DNA of 64,000 bases from Piper betle (Eukaryota; Streptophyta; Magnoliopsida; Piperales; Piperaceae): the NCBI GenBank assembly GCA_033002965.1, contig JAURVB010003056.1:141771-205770 (forward strand), read 5' to 3'. The notes under the pieces are model-generated. The model saw only the letters and a list, made by a program, of their open reading frames with translations, did no database searches and was not told where the DNA came from. The position numbers and the translations under genes are program-made. Shown here piece after piece: positions 25,827-36,180 of the stretch; within the stretch, counting starts at the first letter, position 1, and the number at the start of each line of letters is the position of its first letter.

Positions 25827-27116
25827 TGATAACTCTATAAAAGGGTTATTATTCTTTGCATTTCATGTTGATTTTTGTCATGTTTCGAGTAGTTTTTATT
25901 TCAATTTTTTAGTTTAAAAGTTTATTAGATATTATTTATAATGAGAGAAATTATTGTGAGTTTGCTATAAAAGGTGCTAATTAAAGTTATTTTAACATGG
26001 TATAAGAGTTAGAAGACGATCCTTAGCCAACTAATGGGAGTTAGTAGCAACTAACTCTAAGGATAAGCGAAATCTTCTTAGTAATAAGTGTGATCTTCAT
26101 GAAGATATGCTGTAAAGATCTTTGGAGATATGGATATCCTTTGACGTTAAGGATAAACATGATCTTTATAAGATATTCTTAATGATCTTTAGAGTTGCGG
26201 ATAAACATGGAGAAGTTCTATATAAGGTGATGTCCTCTTGTGAAAGAAAAAAAAGAACAACATTAGACGGCTAAGAGACAGCACGAAAGATGAGAGAAGG
26301 AAGATGAAGAAGAAGCTTTCTCTAAAAGAGTTTTTCTTTATTTTGATTTAGTTTTTTGTAATTAAATGATGTCTTTCATATCACATATAAATTTCTTGAG
26401 TTTAATCAAATACTTTATGGAGTAAATTCTTTTCTAGGATTTTCAGTGACACTTAGTGCATGGATTAATAAAAGTTATTAATTTTTATTTATGTGATTGT
26501 GATGTTGGATTATCTATTTTATTTTGTTCATTAATACTATCATTAGCCTGATCACCTATTGATTGATCTAGAGATTTGATTTTGTCTAGAGATAGAAATA
26601 TTAAATTTGTCATTGAATAAAATAGCCTTTGTTCATCTATTTTAGGTGATTCACATATGAGATAGAGATATACTCATATATCTTGGGTAACTGATAAGGG
26701 CAGAACTTGAATCATTTTGCATACACAATTTCATAGAGATATAGGAGTTGGGTACCAGTGATAAGTTTATGGTGAATCTAAGAGATGTCATAAATAATTA
26801 ATTCCCATGGTTAACAATCCAAGTGCACAATTCTATAGGTAGAAGTTATAACTTTAATCATATAGAGCACTAAGTGATATTGAAAATTCTAGGTTTGTCA
26901 TCTTGACAGTTAATATTTAATTTAAATATCACATTTTAGATTAGATTAGTTTTAATTCATAATTAAATCACTCTTTGAATTTGCGTTCATTTTAAGTATA
27001 ATTAATTAAATTAATTTTGGTAATTGAGAATTTTTACTACTAATTCCTCGTGGGACAATACTTTCTTATCACTTTTATTACTTGATTCGGCACGTGCACT
27101 TTCATTATAATTTACA
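25827..27116 (+). mobile_element. Athila-like 5' LTR (about 1.29 kb)
   Basis: Seen: starts TGATAACTC at 25827 and ends AATTTACA at 27116, followed 11 bases later by a primer-binding site. The start is supported by a 28-bp segment ending GGTGAGAGGT that lies directly before 25827 and again at 31293-31320, the 3' end of the same element's interior. A matching 3' LTR is not present after 31320, so the boundaries rest on one LTR and on context. Confidence 0.5.
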
Positions 27117-27127
27117 GATCAAGTTTT

Positions 27128-27146
27128 TGGCGCCATTTCCGAGGAA
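27128..27146 (+). promoter_or_regulatory. Primer-binding site resembling the tRNA-Asp 3' end
   Basis: Seen: TGGCGCCATTTCCGAGGAA. Known: the complement of the plant tRNA-Asp 3' end, used by Athila elements, reads TGGCGCCGTTGCCGGGG. The site matches apart from three changes, consistent with an old Athila copy, and fixes the element on the plus strand. Confidence 0.7.
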
Positions 27147-27263
27147 TTAAACTAGAATTTGATTTTGTCAGAAATTAGTTTGATTGTTTGCTTAAATTGT
27201 TCTCATCTCTTCTTAAGTTTTAATTTTTCTTTCTTTATTATTTAATTAGGTATTGTGTAGTGC

Positions 27264-28424
27264 ATGCAAGGAGAAGATATTCAGGAGTTAGACCCATATA
27301 ACCCAGAGATCGAGAGAACTTGTCGGCAACTACGTCAAGAAGCTAGAGTTCAGAGAGCAATGGAGGCAGGGCAAAGGAATAATAATCTTCCACAAGTAGC
27401 CAATGATGATGACACAAAAGCTCTGGAAGAGTTTGCTCTTCTTGTTTTAGACGGATTACATTCAAGCATTCTCAGGCCACCAATTGAAGCAAATAGCTTT
27501 GAGTTGAAACCAGTGATGTTCCAAATGCTGCAAACTGTGGGACAATTCGCAGGACTGGCGCATGAAGATCCTCATACTCACCTGCTCAATTTTATTGCTA
27601 TTTGTGACTCATTTAAAATGAATCAAGTGTTTGAGGAAGCTATCAGGCTTCAATTATTTCCATATTCTTTAGCGGGAAATGCAAGATTATGGTTGAATTC
27701 ACAGGCACCTAATTCTATCACCATTTGGGATGAATTAGCGAGAATATTTTTACTTGAATACTTTCCACCGTCTAAAATTGTCAATTTTCGTAATGATATT
27801 ACATCTTTTGTGCAGCTAGATAACGAATCACTTTATGATGCATGTGAGAGGTTCAAGGATTTACTAAGGAAGTGTTCATATCATGGAATTCCCCCGTGGG
27901 TTCAAATTCAAACATTTTACAATGGACTCCATGGACAAACTAAATCCATTGTAGATGCTGCTACCACTGGATCCCTCATGAGTAAATCATATAGAGAAGC
28001 TAATGAATTATTGGAAAAACTAGCATCCAACCATTATCAAATGGGGCAGGACAAAGTAATGAGGAAGAAGAGTGGTGGTATTCTCGAAATGGACACATTG
28101 ACAGCTTTGTCTGCACAAGTGGCTGCTCTGTCAAAACAAATGCAAGCTTTAGGGATGATTGATAATGTGAATTCGGTAAACATGATTGCAACTAAGTGTG
28201 ATTGGTGTGGTGAAGGACATCCTACTGAGCATTGTGTCAACAATCCTGAATCTGTAAATTTTGTTGGAAGCTATACCAAACAGCAAAACAATCCTTATTC
28301 CAATACTTACAATCCAGGATGGAGGAATCATCCAAACATTGCATGGGGAGGCAACCAAGCCTCAATGTCAGGTCCAAAACAACAAGCTCCTTCAGTTTTT
28401 CAGCAGAATAGAGTACAACCTTAG
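27264..28424 (+). CDS. gag: Athila-type Gag (retrotransposon capsid/nucleocapsid)
   Basis: Role: structural protein that packages retroelement RNA. Seen: an N-terminal region with EIERTCRQLRQEAR; FELKPVMFQMLQ; the gag core RLQLFPYSLAGNARLWL...WDELARIFL (residues about 125-170); FRNDITSFVQLDNESLYDACERF; FYNGL; and a zinc knuckle CDWCGEGHPTEHC near residue 313. The order and wording are those of the Athila lineage. The frame closes with TAG at 28422-28424, but translation continues in the same frame to 29660 with only one more TAG (28674-28676). This is therefore one gag-protease frame carrying two amber codons, probably from CAG. Confidence 0.88.
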   Translation: MQGEDIQELDPYNPEIERTCRQLRQEARVQRAMEAGQRNNNLPQVANDDDTKALEEFALLVLDGLHSSILRPPIEANSFELKPVMFQMLQTVGQFAGLAHEDPHTHLLNFIAICDSFKMNQVFEEAIRLQLFPYSLAGNARLWLNSQAPNSITIWDELARIFLLEYFPPSKIVNFRNDITSFVQLDNESLYDACERFKDLLRKCSYHGIPPWVQIQTFYNGLHGQTKSIVDAATTGSLMSKSYREANELLEKLASNHYQMGQDKVMRKKSGGILEMDTLTALSAQVAALSKQMQALGMIDNVNSVNMIATKCDWCGEGHPTEHCVNNPESVNFVGSYTKQQNNPYSNTYNPGWRNHPNIAWGGNQASMSGPKQQAPSVFQQNRVQP

Positions 28425-29660
28425 GAAAATAAACCAACTATGGAGGAAATGTTCATGCAATTTATTCAAAGTCAGCAGGCTTCTATGAGAAATTTGGAAA
28501 CTCAAATGGGTCAGATTACTAGTGTATTGAGTAATAGGCCACAAGGTGGACTCCCTAGTGATACTCAAAATCCTAGAGAAAAGGGTAAAGAATGTAAAGC
28601 CATTACATTGAGAAGTGGTAAGGAATTGGAAAATCCTCACAATCAAAAGACACCAAGTCCCATGGCTAACCCATAGGAGGTTGAACGAAATAAAGAAAAC
28701 AAGGATGAATTGGTAGAAGTCCTACCACCTAAGGGTTCATTTGATCAATATAACTGGTTTTCAAGAGTTCTATATCCTCAGAGACTACAGAAACATAAAC
28801 AAGACAATAAATTTCAGCAATTCTTGGAGGTGTTTAAGAAGCTTTCTATCAATATTCCATTTGCTAAAGCGTTAGAGAAGATGTCGAGCTATGCTAAATT
28901 CATGAAGCAAATATTATCAACAAAGAAAAAGTTGGAGGATTTTAAAACAATTGCCCTGAATGAAGAGTGTAGTGTTGTACTTCAAAGGAAACTTCCACCA
29001 AAGTTTAAAGACCCAGGGCAATTTACTATTCCTTGTGCCATAGGGCCAGATTTTTGTTGCCAAGCATTATGTGACTTAGGTGCAAGCGTTAATTTGATGC
29101 CTCTTTCTATATACAAAAAGTTGGGTTTGGGGGAGTTAAAAGGCAGCACGATTAATTTACAATTGGCTGACCGCTCCTACATTTCTCCAGAAGGGGAGAT
29201 TGAGAATGTACTTGTTAAGGTGGATAAATTTATATTCCCAGCTGATTTTGTGATTGTGGATATGGAGGAAGAGTCAAATGTACCTATTATAGTTGGCAGA
29301 CCTTTTCTTGCCACTGGGAGGACATTGATTGATGTTGCTGCTGGTGAATTGACATTGAGAGTAGATAATGAAGAAGTGGTCTTTAATGTTTTTAAGGCTA
29401 TGCAATATCCAAAACCAGTAGATGATTGTTTTTATATTGATGGAGTCCATTCTCCTTCATCAGCTATATTAGAGGAAATGTATAACATTGACCCTTTAGC
29501 AGCCACATTAGTTTCTAATGTTGATGATTTTGGTGATGAGGAGAAAGTGGAGTATTTGTACTTGCTAAATTCTACTCCAACATCTACTCAAGGTCAAGAT
29601 ATATTTGAATCTTTGAAGTTGCAACCTTACAATATCGATGATGATCAAGACTTCTATTGA
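28425..29660 (+). CDS. Athila-type Gag C-terminus and aspartic protease, same frame as gag
   Basis: Seen: after the first TAG the frame goes on with MEEMFMQFIQSQQ, NLETQMGQ and AITLRSGKELE, all standard in Athila polyproteins, to a second TAG at 28674-28676. It then runs with WFSRVLYPQRLQKHKQD and the retropepsin-like region: IPCAIG, CDLGASVNLMPLSIYKKLGL (active-site DLGAS, about 29070-29130) and IIVGRPFLATGRTLIDVAAG. It ends TGA at 29658-29660. Known: Athila protease cleaves the Gag-Pol polyprotein. The usual reverse transcriptase does not follow. Non-functional as it stands because of the amber codons and missing pol. Confidence 0.85.
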
Positions 29661-31320
29661 AGTCCCACCAATCTAGGAGTTGAAACAGCTTTGATCCCAT
29701 TTGAGGTATACATTTTTAGGCCCTTTCAATGTTTGACACATATTTCCCCAGGGAGCTGTTAAAATTTGCAAGGAAGGCTCATGTACAACTTTTAAAGTTA
29801 ATAGGCAAAGACTTAAGCTTTATCTTGGAGGTAATGTTCTTGTACATCGAACCTTTATTACTCTCTCCCCACATTAAGTATGTTGGAATAGTCTAGCTGA
29901 TGACTATAAATTTAGCGCTTCATGGGAGGCAACCCATGTTTTTTATTTATTTGCTATAAGATAGGTTATTTAGTTTTAATTCGAGAGTTTCTAGTTTTAT
30001 TTTGGTTTGTGTTTTATCCCCTCCAATTACTTTGTCTTAACATGGAAGTCCTTTTGTTTTGTTATTCTAAGTCTAATTTTTTTAGCATTGGGACAATGCA
30101 TTGTTTAAGTTTGGGGGGGGTTTACTTGCTAGTAGTTATTTTTAGGGTTGTGTCATTGGTGTTCTTCTTTATTTCATATTGTTCATCCAACTTATTAATT
30201 TGTTTGATGATAGAAGTGTTCGTTATTTTTCTTTATTTGATAATATAATATGAAGAAATTCTATGGGTGTCTATATTGTGAGTTGAGTGTGAATGTTTTT
30301 CCCTATATAATTTTTTTTAACTCCTAGCTTTGATTTTGTTGATGCTTAGATGATGTTTATGCTATTGTTAATACAATTGAAGAAAGTGATCTAGAATTCT
30401 AGTAAAGATTTTCTTGAGGCGAAATCATAGGTGACTTGTCATGATAGAAGTGATGTAGGTGAGTTTGTTAACCAGGTCCTTTCAAGCTATCCTTATTTAT
30501 CCTTGTTTTAGCCAATTTTGAGCCGTAAAATTGACCTGTTCTGCTTGTTTTCCTATGATATTAATAGACTTAGCCTTTATTTTATTTTATTTATCATTGT
30601 TTGTTAATTATCCTAATCTAAAACCTTAGTAATTGATTTTTTCCAAGGTTGGAATGAATTGATTACTAAATGAGAATGATATTTTGGGGTATGGAGTTGA
30701 AAAAATTTTTATGTTTTAAAGAAATTTTATGTGTGTTTTTGGAAGCAGAATGTGAATGAATGGATGAAATTATTGGTGACAAGGATTTTAATTAATTTGT
30801 TTCAAACTTGGAAAGCGTCTTCAGCTAGGGTTTATTACTTTTGATCTTAATATCAATTTTTAGCCTTTAGCCTAGCCCCATTACAACCTAAAAAATCCTA
30901 TTGATCTTGATTGACAAGGTACTTATATTAGTGGAGAGAAAATTTACACTTGAACTTATGGAGAATTTGATTTAATTGTATTGGATGATGGTATAAGTTG
31001 ATTCTAAACTCATTTGAGAGATAAGTTTGGGAGTTTTATTTTCTTTTCATATTGGGAAATACGTTTGCATCTTTATTTTACAAGTGGATATCTTATGAAT
31101 TTTAGAATGTTATTATTTGATTTCAAGGAATAATATTCGTGCACTAATGAGAAGTTATAAATTGATTTGTTGGATGGGCTGTGTGGAGTGGAGAAAATGA
31201 GTTGAGTCTAGTTTAGGTTTTGCTCGGGACTAGCAAATATTCAAGTTTGGGGGTGAAACCGCCCTGGGTCTTTATTTTGTGGGTGAAGAAAAACAAAATA
31301 GTATATTTTTGGTGAGAGGT
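29661..31320 (+). mobile_element. Athila 3' internal region with pol almost entirely deleted
   Basis: Seen: 29755-29850 still reads like the very end of an Athila integrase (GAVKICKEGSCTTFKVNRQR), so reverse transcriptase, RNase H and the integrase core are missing between about 29660 and 29755. Then comes the region that follows pol in Athila: the AGCATTGGGACAATGCA...TTTAAGTTTGGGGGGG block at 30086-30118, a long AT-rich stretch, and TTCAAGTTTGGGGGTG at 31240. It ends GGTGAGAGGT at 31320 with no 3' LTR. No other coding sequence was recognised. Confidence 0.65.
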
Positions 31321-31470
31321 ACTTGGATGGTTATTTAATGTGAATATAGATTCTTAATTAGGTTTTATATGGATGCAAGTGTCGATCGACTCAATAGAAT
31401 TATTCCATTGTGTTTGTTAATTATGTTTAGGCATGTGCGTTAAGCGATGACACTAGTACTAACCATGATT

Positions 31471-32020
31471 TGTTGAGAGAAATTCCCAAAGTTGGAGATC
31501 AACAACAACGAACACAAGATATGGGAAAATAATACCTAAGAAATAAAATAAAATAAAACCAAAAGAACATAGATTTAACGTGGAAAACCATCCTTCTATC
31601 AAGAGTCAAAAACCATGGGACCACAACAAACAATTCACTACTTTAACCAAAAATTACAGCTGTCAAACATATAGAGATGTATAGAGATGTACAAGAAGAT
31701 TACTCACCCAACCTATACTATTGAGATTACAAGATTTCTCTTTCTCAATACTCTATAAAAGATTAAACTGGTGAATAATATATTTCCCTCTTCTTATCTC
31801 TATATCTCTTTTCCTTTATCTTTCACATTCTGTCTTATCTTGTCTTATCCTATTTTAGAATGAGGCAAATGAGTCTCTATTTATACAGATGGTTTGAGGC
31901 CCTTCATCTTCTATTAAACAACAAACAACCACTTCTATTTGGTATCTCGAGATTCCTTAAATATTTCAAGTGTGACAATGAGTTATATATCATTAATATT
32001 CATAATTACAAATATTAACA
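31471..32020 (-). repeat. LTR of the 31471-36175 element (3' LTR in element orientation)
   Basis: Starts TGTTGAGAGAAATTCCC after TSD TGATT and ends AATATTAACA. It differs from its partner by a 12-bp local duplication (ATAGAGATGT twice at 31670-31690) and scattered substitutions. The partner LTR is 35640-36175. Confidence 0.88.
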
Positions 32021-33021
32021 ATCTCCCACTTAGACTCCAATTGAAACACACAAGTCCTGATTCTTCCTCCACTTGTGCATTGCATAAGTCCTTCACCTGC
32101 ATGTTAGTACAAGTTTTCTCCATTCCTTTCTACACAAGAGGATGTCCCCCTTATATAGAACCTCTCCATGTTTATCCTCAACTCCAGAGATTTAGATTCC
32201 TACACATCTCCAACAACCTACACCCGTCAACATCCTTATCTCCAATGCAGATGAGGCTTATCTCCATGTCGATCATGCATATCTTCTAGAGTTAATTGCA
32301 ACCAACCTCCACCGTTGGCTAAGGATTGATCTTGATAACTATCAACACTGTCATCGTCCTTATTGGCAAATCCACTCAAGCATATCCTTTGGCACATGCT
32401 GGTTGCATGGTCAAACGCTCCTGATTTGACCAACTAGTCTTGGCCAACAGTCCCCTCTCAGCGCTTCCAATAAACTGCACGCTCCAAATACTTGCATTGA
32501 GGCATTACTTGGCAACTCGACCCAAATACCGTAATCCCGGTAATTTTCTCGGTCATGTCCAAGCACCCGTGCTCGCTCACATATCGCTATGCTGCTCGTC
32601 TCGGCACGCCTGGTATTTATATCAGTACACTCATCATCAACCTCACTCTGCTGATATGTGCTCGTTGCTGCTCGGCCTGGTGTTCGGTCATCACATCCCT
32701 CGAACTCGCAACCTAAAACCCGTACGCCTCTGAGGTTTCCTCTTGCCCAAACTGACATGCTCAGTACTGGTTACCAATCATAATGCCGATATGTCCCATC
32801 GAGTACTGGTACTTTGCTCATTCCAAATCCTAGAACTCGCTAGTACGCCTTGGTCACTCAACACGCTCCATGCACCACAACTTGATCTTTGCCTGCAACT
32901 CTAACACGAATTAACATTGGTCAAGTTGTTTCCACCACTCAAATAGCAGCTGACTATCCGTCTTGGATGCAGGATGACTAGGAACAACTGCCAAACACTA
33001 GCTCCCGACGAGTCCAACAGA
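32021..33021 (-). other. Untranslated or unassigned part of the minus-strand retroelement
   Basis: Between the chromodomain and the 3' LTR in element orientation. Open stretches occur on both strands (for example 32411-32758 on minus), but none carries a domain I recognise. It is more GC-rich than the LTR. Confidence 0.4.
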
Positions 33022-33178
33022 CTAGACATGTAGCAGTCCTCCCCCACCAATGAGACTCGATGTCTTCATCAGAGGGTCAAGTCCTCCACAACACTTCTTG
33101 TTCTTACTCTCCAATTGCCACAAGTCCTCCTTTTCCCAGCTAGACTCGCTTCTCGGTTCCCCCTTCCACTTGATAAGA
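33022..33178 (-). pseudogene. Chromodomain fragment split by the nested LTR
   Basis: On the minus strand 33178-33100 reads LIKWKGEPRSESSWEKEDLW, a chromodomain core (aromatic cage W and the E-SSWE motif). Its upstream residues lie across the insertion at 34116 and above: removing 33184-34111 and one CACTC joins ME-C-LIKWKG in frame. Known: chromodomains at the integrase C-terminus direct chromovirus insertion to heterochromatin. Confidence 0.8.
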
Positions 33179-33289
33179 CACTCTGTAACATCCCAAAATC
33201 TTAGTCTAATAAAAGACTGAAATGAGATGTTAAACATAATTTAACTACTAACATACAATTTAGTAAAAGCAAATTTCAAAAGAATAATC

Positions 33290-33513
33290 ATAACCACTCA
33301 ACAATCAACACCAATCATAAATACATACATAAACATAACCACTCAACAATCAACAACAGTTATAAATACATACATAAACATAACCACTCAACAATCAATA
33401 GCAGTCATAAATACATACATAAACATAACCACTCAATAATCAACAACAATCATAAATACATACATAAACATAACCACTCAACAATCAACAACAATCATAA
33501 ATACATGCATAGT
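33290..33513 (+). repeat. Five tandem copies of a 45-bp unit
   Basis: Units begin ATAACCACTCAACAATCAAC at 33290, 33335, 33380, 33425 and 33470 and differ at a few positions. They lie inside the nested LTR. Confidence 0.9.
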
Positions 33514-33565
33514 CATAACATAATTAATTTCACTTTATCATTTCACTTTCATTTTCATAGCCTAA

Positions 33566-33709
33566 TTACTTCTATACCCACTTGCGTAGGTTGTCGAAAA
33601 TCACTTCCATACCCACTTACGTAGCTTGTCAAAAAATCACTTCCATCCCCACTTGCGTAGGTTGTCAAAAAATCACTTTCATTCCCACTTGCGTAGGTTG
33701 TCGAAAATC
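33566..33709 (+). repeat. Four tandem copies of a unit of about 37 bp
   Basis: Unit core CCCACTTGCGTAGGTTGTC plus AAAAATCACTTCCAT. A third set (GAAAAGTCATCACTCATAAA type, about three copies) follows at 33875-34005. Confidence 0.85.
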
Positions 33710-34115
33710 ACACACAACACATTCAAAAATGATGCACATACACTTACACAAAAAGATAACATACTCATATCATACAAAAAAAATACATACATACTCATAT
33801 CCAAAAAAACACATCACCCACCAAATTTTTTCTTTTTTTCTGTTTGAGAAAGATATGCTTATGTAGACATGAAAACGAACATGAAAAGTCATCACTCATA
33901 AATACTTACACTCGAAATATGAGAAGTCATCACTCATAAATACATACACTTGAGATACGAAAAGTCATAAATCATGAATACATACACACTCGAAATATGA
34001 TAAGTCATTCCATAAAACTTATGAAAATAAATCTATAAATATTACCTTTATTTAATAATATTTAAGACTAATTTCGAGACAAAATACCCGAGTTATTTTT
34101 GTGGTGTTACACACT

Positions 34116-35583
34116 CCATCTATTCCTTTGAAGTCCCCAGGCTGCCGTGCCTATACTCCAAAATCCTCCCACCTTTTTTCCAAATTGTTGTCAGATAGTA
34201 GGGGAGCTCTCTTCAGACAAGCTCTCCTCGGGTTGACCAAATCCTCATGGAAAGGTTCGAGAAAACTAACATGGAAAACTAGGTAAAGCTTGTACCCCAT
34301 GGACCTTCTCCACCTCACAAGGACCATCGTACCTTTGCACCGATACACCTTGGTACGCTCTGATTTTCTCCCAAATCAGTGGCGTGAGCTTCAGATTTAC
34401 TTTGTCCCCCAAACTAAATGACAATGCCCTCGACTTAGTATTTCTCTTCATTTTGCTCGTTGCCTCGGCCAAAGAATCCATTGCATCTTGTACAGTCAGA
34501 CACCGTACTCCACCTCCCTGTGGAGCAACCTCTAGTGGTGTAAGAGGCTGGTAGCCCGTAACAACTTCAAAAGGACTAAGCCCTATAGCTGAATAACGAT
34601 GTAGTTTATAACAAAACTGTGCCACCTCAAGAAGTTTCAACCAGCTCCTCTAGCTGGCTATGACGAAATGCCTCGATGCATTCGCCCTCTTAGTCTACCC
34701 ATCAGACTGAGAATGATTAGCTGTAACAATGTCGATCAAGACCACAGTACTTCCCCACGTTCTTGAAGAACCATTCGGCAATAGTCTCGCTGAGCACCCT
34801 TGTGATATTGCTGTGAATATGAGTACTTAGAAAACTGACCCACTAACCTTGCTGACATTCCCTTCACCCTAGGGAATCTGGACACTAAGTCCATTGAGAC
34901 TGAGCTCCATAGTCTCGAAGGTGTAGGTAGTGGCTACAACAACCCAGCCTCAAACCTTCTCTCCACCTTATATTGCTGACTCACTCAAACAGGATCTAAC
35001 AAAACTTCATTATTAGCCTCCATTCTCGGCCAATAATACACCCTAGACATTAGAATGTGCACCCGGTCCCTACTTGGATGTCTTACCCACTGGGACTAGT
35101 AGTGACTCCTCCTTAAGCTTTCGTCTTAGTCTACCACCCGTAGGGATACATAGCTGACCCCTACTAGCATAGACTAACTCATCATCTAACCAATACATGC
35201 AAGTCCAACCCCTGCTGACTCTGTCAACCAACTTCTTGTCCTCTAGATCTGACTTCGCCAACTCTCTTATCTGCCCCAGTAGCTCCTGCCACCTTGCCTA
35301 TCTCAGAGATTTCTTCTGCTGGGTCCTAAAGAATGTGTTAGCTATATTGTCCATGATGACAATGAACTCAAATCCCAACAAGCAAACCCGCCATACTCTT
35401 AGACAATGCACCATGGCCTCTTGCTATTGTATACTGCCCACGACTGTCTGAAGCATCTGTCACCACTCCAAATAGTTGATGCATTTGCTTCTCATATAGA
35501 TGATCCACAATCTTCATCCTCTACCATTGATAATTTGTTCCATTAAATTTCTCAATCTTCCTAGTCTTGGAAGTGTCTGCCAT
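34116..35583 (-). pseudogene. Broken gag start, RNase H and integrase of the minus-strand retroelement
   Basis: Reading down the minus strand: ATG at 35583 begins MADTSKTRKIEKFNGTNYQW then TAG. The next segment (HLYEKQMHQ) leads directly into RNase H words (GVVTDASD, then FIVIMDNIANTFFRTQQKK), a jump that omits protease and reverse transcriptase. Next are WLDDELVYASRGQLCIPTGG and RRKL (integrase N-terminal zinc finger region, 35070-35261), QQYKVERRF, the rve core in pieces (35000-34650), then FCYKLHRYSAIGLSPFEVVTGYQP (34266-34640) and VFHVSFLEPFHE (about 34250). Many stops and shifts. The FNGTNYQW start looks more like a Ty1/copia Gag than a gypsy Gag; that is inference from wording only. Confidence 0.7.
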
Positions 35584-35639
35584 GACTCCCACTCAAATTA
35601 AGATCTGATTGAATGAAAGTTCCTACCGACAGTGCCAAT

Positions 35640-36175
35640 TGTTGAGAAAAATCCCCAAAGTTGGAGATCAACAATAGCGAACACATAATATGGGAAATAA
35701 TGCCTAAGAAATAAAATAAAACAAAACTAAATGAATAGAGATTTAACATGGAAAACCCTCCTATCAAAAATCAAAAACCACGGGACCACAACGAACAATT
35801 CACTACTTCAACTAAAAATTACAGCTGTCAAACATATAGAGATGTACAAGAAGATTACTCGCCCAACCTATACTATTGAGATTACAAGATTTCTCTTTCT
35901 CAATACTCTGTAAAAGATTAAACTGGTGAATAATATATTTCCCTCTTTTTATCCCTATATCTATTTTCTTTTATCTCTCACATCATGTCTTCTCTTGTCT
36001 TATCCTATTTTAGGATGAGGCAAATGAGTCTCTATTTATAGAGATGGTTTGAAGCCCTTAATCTTCCATGGAGCAACAAATAGCCACTTCTGTTTGATAT
36101 CTCAAGATTTCTTTAGTTTTTCGAGTGTGACAATGAATTACATATTATTAATATTCATAATTACAAATATTAACA
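35640..36175 (-). repeat. LTR of the 31471-36175 element (5' LTR in element orientation)
   Basis: TGTTGAGAAAAATCCCC to AATATTAACA, followed by TSD TGATT (36176-36180). On the minus strand its end is followed by a short spacer and TTGGCACTGTCGGTAGG, where a primer-binding site would lie. Confidence 0.88.
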
Positions 36176-36180
36176 TGATT

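Larger units (their letters stand above)
33184..34111. mobile_element. Nested solo LTR or small non-autonomous LTR element (928 bp), perfect TSD CACTC
   Basis: Seen: starts TGTAACATCCC at 33184, ends GTGGTGTTACA at 34111, and is flanked by CACTC at 33179-33183 and 34112-34116. It has no coding capacity; most of it is three blocks of tandem repeats. The termini resemble the Tekay/Del LTR type as at 14716, but the body is unrelated as far as I can see. It inserted after the host element, inside its chromodomain. Confidence 0.87.
31471..36175 (-). mobile_element. LTR retrotransposon with chromodomain, perfect 5-bp TSD, interrupted by a nested LTR
   Basis: Seen: direct repeats 31471-32020 (550 bp) and 35640-36175 (536 bp), both TGTTGAGA...TATTAACA, about 90% alike by eye, flanked by TGATT at 31466-31470 and 36176-36180. 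Coding remnants lie on the minus strand: RNase H (VVTDASD, DNIANTFF), the H2C2-type integrase finger region, the integrase C-terminus and a chromodomain (ECLIKWKGEP). A primer-site-like TTGGCACTGTCGGTAGG follows the minus-strand LTR end at 35638-35622. Stops and deletions throughout make it inactive. At 4.7 kb including a 928-bp insertion it is far shorter than an intact gypsy element; most of gag, protease and reverse transcriptase is gone. Confidence 0.88.

Noticed and set aside
28422..28676. Amber codons considered as programmed readthrough in gag-protease
   Set aside because: No readthrough context that I recognise follows them, both fit CAG to TAG change, and the element is otherwise dead; kept only as an alternative.
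33290..33513. Regular 45-bp repeats considered as a CRISPR-like array
   Set aside because: The units are contiguous with no spacers and lie inside a plant LTR; plain tandem repeat.
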